Positions 56,108 through 64,000 of a stretch of DNA of 64,000 nt are shown piece after piece. The position numbers were made by a program, and so were the translations under genes. The stretch is taken from assembly GCF_032391395.1 (NCBI RefSeq), contig NZ_CP135916.1, forward strand, positions 3,007,001-3,071,000. Direction: 5' to 3'. Source of the stretch: Sphingomonas sp. Y38-1Y. Its GTDB lineage: Bacteria; Pseudomonadota; Alphaproteobacteria; Sphingomonadales; Sphingomonadaceae. Each line of letters starts with the position of its first letter. Within the stretch, counting starts at the first letter, position 1. The notes under the pieces are model-generated. The model did not search any database. It saw nothing but the letters and a program-made list of their open reading frames with translations, and was not told the origin of the DNA.

Positions 56108-57388
56108 ATGCACGACATCCGCCTGATCCGCGACGACCCTGCCGCCTTCGACGCTGCTCTTGCCCGCCGCGGGCTGTCGCCGCTCGCCGCCGATCTGGTC
56201 GCGCTCGACGAGCGGCGGCGCGGCCTCGTCACCGAGCTTCAGGTCGGCCAGGCGCGCCGGAACGAGGCGTCGAAGGCGATCGGCGCCGCCAAGGGCAAGG
56301 GCGACCATGAAGCCGCCGAGGGCCTGATGGCCGAGGTCGCTGCGCTCAAGACGCGCCTGCCCGAGCTCGAGACGGAGGAGCGGCAGGTCACCGCCGACCT
56401 CGACGCGCGCCTTGCCGCCATTCCCAATCTGCCCCTCGCCGACGTGCCGGAGGGTGCGGACGAGGATGGCAATGCCGAGGAGAAACGCGTCGGCCAGCCG
56501 CGCGACTTCGGCTTTCCGGCAAAGGACCATGCCGATCTCGGCCCCGCGATCGGCCTCGATTTCGAGGGCGGCGCGGCGCTGTCCGGTGCGCGCTTCACGC
56601 TCATCCGCGGCGCGGCGGCGCGCCTCCACCGCGCGCTCGGCCAGTTCATGCTCGACACCCTGACGGCCGAGTTCGGCTATGAGGAGGTCGTGCCCCCCGT
56701 GCTCGTCCGCGACGAGGCGCTGTTCGGCACCGGCCAGCTTCCCAAGTTCGCCGAGGACCTGTTCCGCACCACCGACGGACGCTGGCTGATCCCGACCGCC
56801 GAAGTCAGCCTGACCAACACCGTCGCTCAGCAAATCCTGTCGGCCGAGGCACTGCCGCTCCGCCTCGCCGCGCTCACCCCCTGCTTCCGCTCGGAAGCGG
56901 GCGCCGCGGGCCGCGACACGCGCGGACTGATCCGCCAGCATCAGTTCGACAAGGTCGAGATGGTGTCGATCACCACCCCAGAGGCCAGCGACGCCGAGCA
57001 TGAGCGAATGACCGGCGCCGCCGAGCGCGTGCTGGAGGCGCTGGGCCTTCCCTATCGCCGGATGAAGCTCTGCACCGGCGACATGGGCTTCTCGGCCGCG
57101 CGCACCTACGACCTCGAGGTCTGGCTGCCCGGCCAGGCCAAGTATCGCGAAATTTCGTCCTGCTCGACCTGCACCGATTTCCAGGCGCGGCGCATGAACG
57201 CGCGGTTCCGGCCGGAGGGCGAGAAGGCAACGCGCTTCGTCCACACGCTCAACGGCTCCGGCCTCGCGATCGGGCGGACGCTGGTGGCGGTGATCGAGAA
57301 TTATCAGGACGAGGGCGGCGCGGTCGCTGTGCCCGACGTGCTGCGGCCGTATCTGGCCGGCGCCGAGCGGCTGGGGGGCACGCGATGA
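56108..57388 (+). CDS. serS: Seryl-tRNA synthetase
   Basis: A 426-residue class II synthetase that charges tRNA-Ser. The N-terminal long coiled coil ([20 protein letters not shown] onward) recognises the tRNA. Motif 2 is [20 protein letters not shown], the region [20 protein letters not shown] lies in the active site, and motif 3 is [39 protein letters not shown] is the family start at 56108. Its stop is 2 bases from a perfect 26-base inverted repeat that separates it from surE. Confidence 0.98.
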   Translation: MHDIRLIRDDPAAFDAALARRGLSPLAADLVALDERRRGLVTELQVGQARRNEASKAIGAAKGKGDHEAAEGLMAEVAALKTRLPELETEERQVTADLDARLAAIPNLPLADVPEGADEDGNAEEKRVGQPRDFGFPAKDHADLGPAIGLDFEGGAALSGARFTLIRGAAARLHRALGQFMLDTLTAEFGYEEVVPPVLVRDEALFGTGQLPKFAEDLFRTTDGRWLIPTAEVSLTNTVAQQILSAEALPLRLAALTPCFRSEAGAAGRDTRGLIRQHQFDKVEMVSITTPEASDAEHERMTGAAERVLEALGLPYRRMKLCTGDMGFSAARTYDLEVWLPGQAKYREISSCSTCTDFQARRMNARFRPEGEKATRFVHTLNGSGLAIGRTLVAVIENYQDEGGAVAVPDVLRPYLAGAERLGGTR

Positions 57389-57390
57389 GC

Positions 57391-57506
57391 ACCTCCCCGG
57401 CACGGGGAGGGGGACCGCCGCCGAAGGCGGTGGTGGAGGGGTCTCGCCCGGCCTCCAAACCCCTCCACCAGCCTGCGGCTGGTCCCCCTCCCCGTGCCGG
57501 GGAGGT
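57391..57506. repeat. Palindromic repeat between serS and surE
   Basis: A 26-base arm at 57391-57416 (ACCTCCCCGGCACGGGGAGG...) is perfectly inverted at 57481-57506. Inner hairpins CCGCCGAAGGCGG and CCAGCCTGCGGCTGG, and facing TGGTGGAGGGG / CCCCTCCACCA stretches, make a cruciform. The right arm contains GGGGAGG, the apparent ribosome-binding site of surE. Confidence 0.94.
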
Positions 57507-57515
57507 ACTTCTCTG

Positions 57516-58286
57516 ATGCGCATCCTCGTCACCAATGACGACGGCTATCACGCCCCCGGCCTCAAGGTGCTGGAGGACATCGCCGCGCAGTTCAGCGACG
57601 ATGTCTGGGTGGTCGCGCCCGCCGACGAACAGTCGGGCGCGGGGCATTCGCTGACGCTCACCCGGCCGCTGCGGCTGCGGCGTTTCGCCGACAAGCGCTT
57701 CGCCGTCGCGGGCACGCCGACCGACGCGGTGATGATGGCGCTCGCCAAGCTGATGGCGGATTCGCCCCCCGACCTCATCCTGTCGGGCGTCAACCGCGGC
57801 GCGAACCTGGCCGAGGACGTGACCTATTCGGGCACGGTGTCCGCGGCGATGGAGGGCGCGCTCGCCGGCGTGCGATCGATCGCACTCAGCCAGGTCTATG
57901 CCCGCCAGGGCATGGGCGACAGCGTGCCGTTCGACGCCGCGATCCAGTGGGGCGCAAGGGTGCTGGCGCCGCTGATCGACCTCGACTGGGCACCGCGCAC
58001 GCTCGTCAACGTCAACTTCCCGCCACTCCCCGCCAATGAGGTCAAGGGCGTGCGCGTCGTGGGGCAGGGCCTGCGCGACTATGGCCGGCTCCAGATCGTC
58101 ACCAACCGCGATCCGCGCGGATACGAATATCACTGGTTCGCGCTCGGCCCGACGACGACCCAGACGCCCGCGCACGCCACCGACCTGGAGGCGATCCGGG
58201 ACGGTTTCGTCGCAGTGACGCCATTGCATCTTGACCTGACGCACGGTCCGTCGATGGATAGGCTGCACGCGGCCTATCGCGACTGA
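57516..58286 (+). CDS. surE: 5'/3'-nucleotidase SurE
   Basis: A 256-residue metal-dependent nucleotidase. The family starts with MRILVTNDDGYHAPGLKVLE (metal-binding Asp pair), then VVAPADEQSGAGHSLTLTRP, AVAGTPTDAVMMALAKLM and LSGVNRGANLAEDVTYSGTV with Asn ligand. VNVNFP and DGFVAVTPLHLDLT end it. It is linked to stationary-phase survival through nucleotide turnover. The ATG at 57516 has GGGGAGG ten bases upstream, supplied by the preceding repeat arm. Confidence 0.96.
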   Translation: MRILVTNDDGYHAPGLKVLEDIAAQFSDDVWVVAPADEQSGAGHSLTLTRPLRLRRFADKRFAVAGTPTDAVMMALAKLMADSPPDLILSGVNRGANLAEDVTYSGTVSAAMEGALAGVRSIALSQVYARQGMGDSVPFDAAIQWGARVLAPLIDLDWAPRTLVNVNFPPLPANEVKGVRVVGQGLRDYGRLQIVTNRDPRGYEYHWFALGPTTTQTPAHATDLEAIRDGFVAVTPLHLDLTHGPSMDRLHAAYRD

Positions 58287-58296
58287 AGGGGGGACA

Positions 58297-59373
58297 ATGG
58301 CGGGGTTTGGGCGTCACGCGGTCGCGGTCCTGCCGGCGCTGATGCTCGGCGGCTGCCTGATTCCCGGCGGCCGAGAGCCCGAGCGTGCCCCGCCGCCGCC
58401 CCCGCGGCAGGCGACCGAGCGCGAGGAACCCGTTCGCCGCGACGTCGATGAAAGCGTCCGCACGCTTCCCGCCCCCGCCCCCGCTTGGGTCGCGCGGCCC
58501 GTCACCCCCGATGCGCGACTGGTCGAGGCGAGCAGCTACACCGTCGAGCGCGGCGACAGCCTGCGTCGCATCGCCGACAGGACCGGCGCCGCATCCGAAG
58601 CGATCGCGCGCGAGAACGGGCTTGCCGCGCCCTACACGATCTTCCCCGGCCAGCGGCTGACGATCCCCGGCGGTCGCTGGCATCTGGTGCGAGAGGGGCA
58701 GACGGGCATCGCCATCGCCCGCGCCTATGCCGTCGACTGGTCGCGGATCGTCGACGCCAACCGGCTGGAGGAGCCGTACATCCTGCGCACCGGCCAGCGC
58801 GTGCTGATCCCCGGCGATGCGCGCCCGCGCAGCCGAAGCGAACGCGCCGCCGCCTTCCGCCTCGACCTCGACGACCTCATCACCGGCAGCCAGCCCGCCA
58901 TTGCGGAGAATGCCGCGCCAGCCAGGCCGGTGGCGACCGCGCGCCGCGTCCTGCCCGCCACCGCCGCGGTGGCCGAACCGACGCGCATCACCAGCGGCTT
59001 CCAATGGCCTGTCGTTGGCGGTCGCATCGTCCGCCGCTTCGGCCCTGGCGCCAGCGGCGAGCGCAACGACGGCATCAAGATCGCCGTCCCGCTCGAAACC
59101 CCGGTCACCGCCGCCGCCGACGGCGTCGTCGCCTATGCCGGCAGCGACATCCCCTCGCTCGGCGGGCTCGTCATCCTCAAGCATGGCAGCCGGCTGACGT
59201 CCGTCTATGGTCATGCCGGCCAGCTCCTCGTCCAGCGCGGCCAGGCGGTGAAGCGCGGGCAGACGATCGCGCTGTCCGGCGATACCGGCGCGGCCAACCA
59301 GCCCGAGCTCCATTTCGAGATCCGCGACGGCCGCACCCCCGTCGATCCGACCAGCCGCCTGCCGCGGCGATGA
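58297..59373 (+). CDS. NlpD-like lipoprotein, LysM repeats and degenerate M23 domain
   Basis: A 358-residue lipoprotein. The signal peptide ends in LGGC (lipobox, Cys20). Two LysM domains follow (SYTVERGDSLRRIADRTGAA near 80 and HLVREGQTGIAIARAYAVDW near 130), then an M23/LytM domain from about residue 230 (FQWPVVGGRIVRRFGPGASG). The metal motif HxGxD is replaced by ERNDGIKI, and HxH by ELHFEI, so the zinc site looks lost, as in E. coli NlpD. It would therefore bind peptidoglycan and activate amidases rather than cut. It follows surE by 10 bases, echoing surE-nlpD linkage elsewhere. Confidence 0.9.
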   Translation: MAGFGRHAVAVLPALMLGGCLIPGGREPERAPPPPPRQATEREEPVRRDVDESVRTLPAPAPAWVARPVTPDARLVEASSYTVERGDSLRRIADRTGAASEAIARENGLAAPYTIFPGQRLTIPGGRWHLVREGQTGIAIARAYAVDWSRIVDANRLEEPYILRTGQRVLIPGDARPRSRSERAAAFRLDLDDLITGSQPAIAENAAPARPVATARRVLPATAAVAEPTRITSGFQWPVVGGRIVRRFGPGASGERNDGIKIAVPLETPVTAAADGVVAYAGSDIPSLGGLVILKHGSRLTSVYGHAGQLLVQRGQAVKRGQTIALSGDTGAANQPELHFEIRDGRTPVDPTSRLPRR

Positions 59374-60395
59374 TCGGCAAGCGCGCGCCCGGCACCCTCC
59401 GGCGCAAGTCGCAGCTGCCGATCTGGCTGTCGATCGGCTGGCGCGTCACCGCGGTGCTGGCGCTGCTCGGCATCGCGATCGGCGTCCACTGGATCGACCG
59501 GGAGGGGCTGCGCGACAATTATGACGGCGAGATCAGCTTCGTCGACGTCGTCTATTTCACCTTCATCTCGATCACCACCACCGGTTATGGCGACATCGCC
59601 CCCGTCACCGAACGCGCGCGATTGTTCGATGCGCTGATCGTCACGCCGATCCGCGTATTCGTCGTGCTCCTCTTCATCGGCACCACCTACGACTTCGTCC
59701 TCAAGCGCACCTGGGAGAGATGGCGCATGGCACGCATCCAGCGCGACCTGACCGATCACATCGTCGTCGCAGGCTTCGGCCAGACCGGGTCGGAGGCGGT
59801 CGACGAACTGATCGCCCGCGGCCGCGACGCGTCGAGCATCGTCGTGGTCGATCCCGATCCCGAGCATCTCGCCGCCGCCGAAGCGCTGGGCTGCGCGACA
59901 CTGGCGGGCGACGCGACCCGCGATCGCACGCTTCAAGACGTGCGGATCGCCAGCGCCTGCTCGCTGATCGTTGCGGCGGGACGCGACGACACCTCGATCC
60001 TCATCACGCTGACGACGCGGCACCTGGCGCCCGACCTGCCCATCAGCGTCATCGTCAAGGCCGAGGACAACGAGGTGCCCGCCCGCGCCGCCGGCGCGAC
60101 GACGGTCATCAATCCCGTCAGCTTTGCCGGCCTCCTGCTGGCCAGCTCTTGCAGCGGCAACCACGTCGCCGACTATATGATGGACCTGGCGAGCTATGAC
60201 GGCCGCGTCCAGCTCGCCGAGCGCAAGGCACGGCCGGAGGAAGTCGGGCGACCCTTGTCCGGCATCGAAACCGGCCTCGGCGTCCGCCTCTATCGCGGCG
60301 GCAAGCCGTTCGGCTTCTTCGATCCGGAAACGCGCTCGATCGAGGCGGGCGACGTCATCGTCGAGATCGTCGCGCGGCGGGGGCTGGCGGCATGA
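59370..60395 (+). CDS. Ion channel with TrkA-N (RCK) regulatory domain
   Basis: A 341-residue potassium-channel-like protein. Two membrane helices flank a pore loop with the selectivity filter TTTGYGDIAPV (near residue 67). The cytoplasmic RCK domain follows with Rossmann motif HIVVAGFGQTGSEAVDELI and VDPDPEHLAAAEALG, and a C-terminal RCK-C part (SGIETGLGVRLYRGGKPFGF). It should pass K+ and be gated by a ligand. Its ATG overlaps the NlpD-like gene stop by 4 bases and its own stop overlaps the DUF486 ATG. Confidence 0.93.
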   Translation: MIGKRAPGTLRRKSQLPIWLSIGWRVTAVLALLGIAIGVHWIDREGLRDNYDGEISFVDVVYFTFISITTTGYGDIAPVTERARLFDALIVTPIRVFVVLLFIGTTYDFVLKRTWERWRMARIQRDLTDHIVVAGFGQTGSEAVDELIARGRDASSIVVVDPDPEHLAAAEALGCATLAGDATRDRTLQDVRIASACSLIVAAGRDDTSILITLTTRHLAPDLPISVIVKAEDNEVPARAAGATTVINPVSFAGLLLASSCSGNHVADYMMDLASYDGRVQLAERKARPEEVGRPLSGIETGLGVRLYRGGKPFGFFDPETRSIEAGDVIVEIVARRGLAA

Positions 60396-60739
60396 GCCCC
60401 GAATGGTCTCGGATCGCGCCGATCGCCATGCTGATCGGCTCGAACATCTTCATGACCTTCGCCTGGTATGGCCATTTGAAGCACAAGGGCGCGGCGCTCT
60501 GGGCGGTGATCCTGGTCAGCTGGCTGATCGCGCTTCCCGAATACATGCTCGCCGTCCCCGCCAACCGCATCGGCAGCGGCGTCTATTCGGCGGCGCAGCT
60601 CAAGGGGATGCAGGAGGTCATCACGCTGACGATCTTCGCGATCTTCTCGATCCTGTATCTGGGACAGAAGGTCACGCCCAACCACCTGATCGGCTTCGCG
60701 CTGATCGCCGGCGGCGCGTTCTTCCTGTTTCGGGCCTGA
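60392..60739 (+). CDS. DUF486 family membrane protein
   Basis: A 115-residue protein with four membrane helices. Family features are IFMTFAWYGHLKH, AVILVSWLIALPEYMLAVPA and the C-terminal PNHLIGFALIAGGAFFLF. DUF486 proteins resemble small multidrug-resistance or DMT-type transporters, but no substrate is established. The ATG overlaps the channel gene stop by 4 bases, closing the run surE, NlpD-like, channel, DUF486. Confidence 0.9.
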   Translation: MSPEWSRIAPIAMLIGSNIFMTFAWYGHLKHKGAALWAVILVSWLIALPEYMLAVPANRIGSGVYSAAQLKGMQEVITLTIFAIFSILYLGQKVTPNHLIGFALIAGGAFFLFRA

Positions 60740-60758
60740 CGCGCCCGATCCCAACCCC

Positions 60759-60838
60759 CGCTCGTGCTGAGCTTGTCGAAGCACGTGCCTAAAACGCGCC
60801 GCTCGCGGCACGTCCTTCGACAGGCTCAGGACGAACGG
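60759..60838. repeat. Palindromic repeat supplying the 3' end of the FemAB/GNAT-like gene
   Basis: CGCTCGTGCTGAGCTTGTCG (60759 on, to 60789) is inverted, with mismatches, at 60807-60838. The right arm, read on the minus strand (CCGTTCGTCCTGAGCCTGTC), contains the stop codon of the gene at 60826-61704. Confidence 0.88.
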
Positions 60839-61704
60839 TGGAGGGTACGTTTCACCCAGGCCACCGCCCGATCGAACCCGTTCAGCGCCGCCATCGCCGC
60901 GCGGTTCGCCAGCGTCGGGCGCAGCAGGAACAGGTCGCAGCATTCGACATGGCCGGTCGCGAACTGGCGCTTGTGCTGCCCCTCGCCCTCGGTGAAGTCG
61001 AAGCGGGCATGGCCGCCCTCCTCCATCAAGTCCTTGAGCGCCGCGGCCATCAGCACCGTTCCCGGCGACAGCGCGTCGAACGCCTCGTCATGGCCGACAT
61101 ATTCATAGACGACGGTGCCGCGCTCGATCGGGCAGTAGAGATACGCCGCCGGCGCCTCGCCCACATAGAGCAGCCACCCGCGCGCCTGCCCCGCCGCCGC
61201 CTTTGCCAGCATGCCGGCGACCCATTTGGGATGCGCGGGCAGCCCCATGCCGAGCAGCTTCTCCTGATAGGTCGCCGCCGCCAGCGGTCGCGCGATTGCG
61301 TGAAACGCGGTCAGGTCGTCGGGCGTGCGATACCGACGCACGTCCAGCCGGCCATTCGTGGTCGCCGCGATCTTCTTGGCCTTGCGCTTCAGCGTCGAGC
61401 GGAGATTGCCCGACAGCTGCGCCTGATAGGCATCCCAGCCGAACCCCAGATCGGCATACCAGCGGCGATACCGCTGCCGTTCCGCCACGATCAGCCCGCG
61501 CGTCTCCAGCGCCGCGATCCGATCGACCGGGAGCGACAGCAGCGAATAGCCGTCGGCATCTTCGGGCAGCGGCGGCAGCACCGGCACGCGGCCATCGATC
61601 GCCCCCGCCAGCGGTACCGCCACGCGCACCAGCCGCCGCTTGAACTTGGCGAGCGTGCGTGTGCCGACGCGGAACGCGATCGGCAGGTCGAGCGCGGTGC
61701 TCAC
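60826..61704 (-). CDS. FemAB/GNAT-like acyltransferase
   Basis: A 292-residue protein with a GNAT/FemAB-like fold. After a domain with FRVGTRTLAKFKRRLVRVAV and LSLPVDRIAALETRGLIV comes a central basic stretch (LSGNLRSTLKRKAKKIAATT), then a GNAT-like half (GWLLYVGEAPAAYLYCPI, then YVGHDEAFDALSPGTVLMAA with FDFTEGEGQHKRQF). Relatives act on exopolysaccharide or peptide linkages, but the acceptor is unknown. The start is GTG at 61704, overlapping the deacetylase stop. The last residues HRSS and the stop codon lie in a palindromic repeat, so the original C-terminus may have been lost. Confidence 0.82.
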   Translation of the reverse strand: MSTALDLPIAFRVGTRTLAKFKRRLVRVAVPLAGAIDGRVPVLPPLPEDADGYSLLSLPVDRIAALETRGLIVAERQRYRRWYADLGFGWDAYQAQLSGNLRSTLKRKAKKIAATTNGRLDVRRYRTPDDLTAFHAIARPLAAATYQEKLLGMGLPAHPKWVAGMLAKAAAGQARGWLLYVGEAPAAYLYCPIERGTVVYEYVGHDEAFDALSPGTVLMAAALKDLMEEGGHARFDFTEGEGQHKRQFATGHVECCDLFLLRPTLANRAAMAALNGFDRAVAWVKRTLHRSS

Positions 61705-62654
61705 GCCGCGCGCTCGGCGACCAGGTTCGACCAGAGCTGCTCCGCCCGCCGCCGTGCCGTGCGCAGGCGATCGGCGCCGAGCGGCCGGTCGTTTTGCTCC
61801 AGCCGGAGCGCGGGTCGGTCGCGGTACCAGGCGGTCGGCAGCACCGCGCGCCGCTCCGCCAGCATCGCGCACAGCGCCTCAAACCGGCGGACATGCACCG
61901 CGTTCGCAGAGGTGCCGCTGCGCGTCGCCAGCTCGAAGCCATGACTGACGATCGTCACCGCGGCATGGTCCGCCGCTGCCGCATGATCCAGCGCCGCCCG
62001 CATCTCCGCCACCGACAGCGCGCAGATTTGGAAGTGGCGCAGGCGCCCCGGCGCTTCCTCGATCAGCGTCACCGGGCACTCGATCAGACCGCGATGCGAG
62101 ACCGGCGCAATCTGCGTAGCCGACAGCGACAGGCCGCTCGGCCAAGGATGCGCCGAACCATTGTGGCTGCTGTCATAGGTAAAGCCGAGCGCCGCCAGCG
62201 CGTCGATCGTGTCGTCGTTCGCCGCATAGCTGCCCGCGCGGAACGCGACCGGCGCCTCGCACCCCGCCGCCACCAGCCACTCGGCCGCCTGCGCCAGCAG
62301 CGCCTGCTGCTCGGGCCGGGGCAGATCGACCAGCTCGAACACGCCGTGCGCCGCGCCGCCGTCACCCGCCGCCGCGCCCTGCCAGTTGGGGTGGAGGTGA
62401 AGCTGCACCTCCTGCCCCGCAACCAGGATCGGGTCGACGATGCGCTTGACCACATCGACGCTGTGGACCGCCGCCGGCATTGGATCGACGAAGAAGCACG
62501 CCTTCAGCCCATGCTCCGCCAGCATCCGGAGCTGATAGCCGACGCCCACCCCCGCCGGATCGATCGACCGCGCGACCTGTTCGGCCAGCGGCAAGCGTGC
62601 GGCATGGTGACGCCACATCAGCTCGGTATCGACGGTCAGGAACACGGGCGTCAT
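61701..62654 (-). CDS. Polysaccharide deacetylase-family (WalW-like) protein
   Basis: A 317-residue NodB-like protein. PVFLTVDTELMWRHHAARLP carries the first Asp/Glu motif, then VQLHLHPNWQ (metal-binding HxH), FRAGSYAANDDTIDALAALG (RxG/A motif), a long loop, and HFQICALSVAEMRAAL with VTIVSHGFEL near the C-terminus (His). This order fits carbohydrate esterase family 4 relatives linked to cell-wall or exopolysaccharide genes. No signal peptide is seen, so it is probably cytoplasmic. ATG at 62654 is preferred to GTG at 62663. It is coupled to the FemAB/GNAT-like gene by a GTGA overlap. Confidence 0.84.
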   Translation of the reverse strand: MTPVFLTVDTELMWRHHAARLPLAEQVARSIDPAGVGVGYQLRMLAEHGLKACFFVDPMPAAVHSVDVVKRIVDPILVAGQEVQLHLHPNWQGAAAGDGGAAHGVFELVDLPRPEQQALLAQAAEWLVAAGCEAPVAFRAGSYAANDDTIDALAALGFTYDSSHNGSAHPWPSGLSLSATQIAPVSHRGLIECPVTLIEEAPGRLRHFQICALSVAEMRAALDHAAAADHAAVTIVSHGFELATRSGTSANAVHVRRFEALCAMLAERRAVLPTAWYRDRPALRLEQNDRPLGADRLRTARRRAEQLWSNLVAERAA

Positions 62655-62701
62655 TGCGCGCACGAATAGCCGTGCGGGCGTGAAGAAAGCGTGACCCCCG
62701 C

Positions 62702-64000
62702 TCAGCCGGTCACCCCCCAGCGCTTGTAATCGTCGGCGAGGCGGGGCGAGTCGAATGTGGCCGCTTCGATATCGGCGGCGCTGCCCGCCGCATCCCCCTG
62801 CCGCTTGCGAACGATTCCGCGCAGATAGAGCGCCGCGTTCATCTCCGGCGCGAGGCTCAGCGCCTGATCGAGGTCGGCGCGCGCCTGATCAAGGCGGCCG
62901 GCGCGAAAATGTACCAGCGCCCGGCTGTCGAGTGCCGCGGCGGTGCTGATCCCCAGCGCGATCGCCCGGTCGCAATCGGCGAGCGCGGCGTCGAGCTCGA
63001 CATTCATCGTTCCGCGAAGCCAGCAGCGCGAGTTGAGCAGATCGGGATCGTTGGGCTTGTCGGCGATGGCACGGTCGATCGCCGCGACGGCCTCTTCCGC
63101 ATCGCCCTTGCGCTCGAGCACCTCGGCACGCTCGGCAAGTGCCGCCCGCATGTCCTGGCCGCCGCCGACGATGAACGGCTCCAGCACCTCCAACGCTTCG
63201 TCATAACGCCCCGTATAAGTCAGCGCGCCGGCATAATAATTGGCATAGGTGACGCTCGAGTCGGCTTCGAACGCCGCCTTGGCTGCATCGACGATCTCGC
63301 CATCGCGCCGAAGATTGTAGAGCAGCGAATGACGCCGCGAGAGGCGTTCCGCGCTCGCCTCGATCGCGATCGCCTTGTCCAGATCGGCCAGCGCACCCTT
63401 GAAGTCGGCAAGGCGCCAGCGAAGGTTGGATCGGTCGTCCAGCGCGCTCGGGTCGTCGGGCTCGGCCTCTGCCACCGCCTTGTCGTACATCGCCATAATC
63501 GGCTTCAACCGGCCGCTGCGCATCGCGTCGCGTCGGATCACCGCGTCGCGCGCGACATCGACGGGTGCGACGACGTTCAACGGGCGCGCCTTGATCGCGG
63601 CAAAGGCGGCACGCTCCGCCGACACGCGCTCCGGGGCGATCTCGGCACCGCTGCTTGCGGTCCGATCCTCGACGGTGACGATGCCGTTCGCCAGCGTTAC
63701 CTTGCGCGCGGCGCTCGCCCCCGCCAGCGCAGTCGGCAGCGTCTCGGCCCCCTCCAGGGTGTAACCCTTGCCGCCATCGGGCAGGATCACCCGCAGCGTC
63801 GCCACATTCGTCTCCGGATTGCCGGTCGCAACGGGGATCGTCTTCCATGCCGTGCGGCTGCGGTCGGGGGCAAAGGTCGCCTTGGCAAGCGCGAGCTCCA
63901 GCCCGCGTCGATTGCGGCCGTTGGCGAACGACCAGTCGCTCTGGGCGATCCCCTCGACTTCGATCGTGCCGGTATTCTCGGCCGCGTCGAAGTCCAGCTT
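62702..64000 (-). CDS. DUF3857-like TPR protein, 5' end outside the window
   Basis: The frame is open from the window edge to the stop at 62702, giving the last 432 residues. The upstream part reads KLDFDAAENTGTIEVEGIAQ and WKTIPVATGNPETNVATLRV, typical of the beta-rich region of DUF3857/transglutaminase-like proteins. From about residue 160 (of the visible part) there are five or more TPR repeats (ALADLDKAIAIEASAERL, ALADCDRAIALGISTAAALD, RADLDQALSLAPEMNAALYL). The GTG at 63805 lies inside this frame and is not the real start. The function is unknown. The gene ends 47 bases upstream of the deacetylase. Confidence 0.82.
   Translation of the reverse strand, partial: KLDFDAAENTGTIEVEGIAQSDWSFANGRNRRGLELALAKATFAPDRSRTAWKTIPVATGNPETNVATLRVILPDGGKGYTLEGAETLPTALAGASAARKVTLANGIVTVEDRTASSGAEIAPERVSAERAAFAAIKARPLNVVAPVDVARDAVIRRDAMRSGRLKPIMAMYDKAVAEAEPDDPSALDDRSNLRWRLADFKGALADLDKAIAIEASAERLSRRHSLLYNLRRDGEIVDAAKAAFEADSSVTYANYYAGALTYTGRYDEALEVLEPFIVGGGQDMRAALAERAEVLERKGDAEEAVAAIDRAIADKPNDPDLLNSRCWLRGTMNVELDAALADCDRAIALGISTAAALDSRALVHFRAGRLDQARADLDQALSLAPEMNAALYLRGIVRKRQGDAAGSAADIEAATFDSPRLADDYKRWGVTG

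Noticed and set aside
62702..63805. A complete 367-aa TPR protein starting at GTG 63805
   Set aside because: The frame stays open to the window edge, and the residues upstream (WKTIPVATGNPETN) fit the same protein. The gene is truncated by the window and not complete.

Overview
The window is a G+C-rich alphaproteobacterial chromosome segment, most likely from Sphingomonas or a close relative in Sphingomonadales. This rests on gene content and order, not a database search: a full dcw (division and cell wall) cluster ending in ftsA-ftsZ, a RcdA/DUF1465 protein, a single-cysteine DksA, a DUF2171 protein, DUF486, a host-attachment-family protein and a panB / TPR / bamB / der string. No phage, insertion sequence, integrase, CRISPR array or rRNA is visible. 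One tRNA is present, tRNA-Ala(CGC).

Layout. 0.1-14.1 kb holds housekeeping and accessory genes: a PAP2 phosphatase overlapping tail to tail with a diacylglycerol-kinase-family protein, UDP-glucose dehydrogenase, a short Mfd-like helicase, an HI0933-type flavoprotein, a 59-aa SANT-like protein, a DUF188 protein, a DEAD-box helicase, a sorbosone/glucose dehydrogenase-family secreted protein, tRNA-Ala and a YG-repeat DUF2171 protein. 14.1-37.1 kb is one long minus-strand block: mraZ-rsmH-ftsL-ftsI-murE-murF-mraY-murD-ftsW-murG-murC-(65-aa ORF)-murB-ddl-ftsQ-ftsA-ftsZ, then a SPOR/TPR protein and a dGTPase-like gene. Nearly every junction overlaps by 1-4 bases. A near-ideal MraZ operator, three TGGGG boxes 10 bases apart, lies upstream of mraZ. 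37-45 kb: MATE transporter, argG, putA, a MaoC-like protein and a thiolase. 45.5-54 kb: Hpt protein, TusA, der, bamB, a YfgM-like TPR protein, panB, an ArsC-like protein, RcdA, two YdcH-like proteins, PilZ and DksA. 54.4-64 kb: a Ser-rich exported protein with a PEP-CTERM-like tail, host-attachment protein, serS, surE, a NlpD-like LysM/M23 protein, a K+ channel, DUF486, a FemAB/GNAT-like protein, a polysaccharide deacetylase and a DUF3857/TPR protein cut by the window end.

The most striking non-standard feature is a dense set of palindromic repeats, about 80-200 bp each, in at least six sequence families. Most sit between genes. One copy lies in frame inside murD, and another lies in frame near the 5' end of murB. 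Arms of other copies supply the apparent Shine-Dalgarno sequence of ddl, murF and surE, and one copy supplies the stop codon of the FemAB/GNAT-like gene. Inside the otherwise overlapping dcw cluster, the two largest gaps (murE/murF and murB/ddl) are filled by such copies.

The genes in the central block act together. MurA-type products (not in this window) pass through MurB, MurC, MurD, MurE, Ddl and MurF to UDP-MurNAc-pentapeptide, then through MraY and MurG to lipid II, which FtsW/FtsI use at the FtsZ/FtsA/FtsQ/FtsL division site. The SPOR protein probably binds septal glycan, and the NlpD-like protein may activate amidases during daughter-cell separation.
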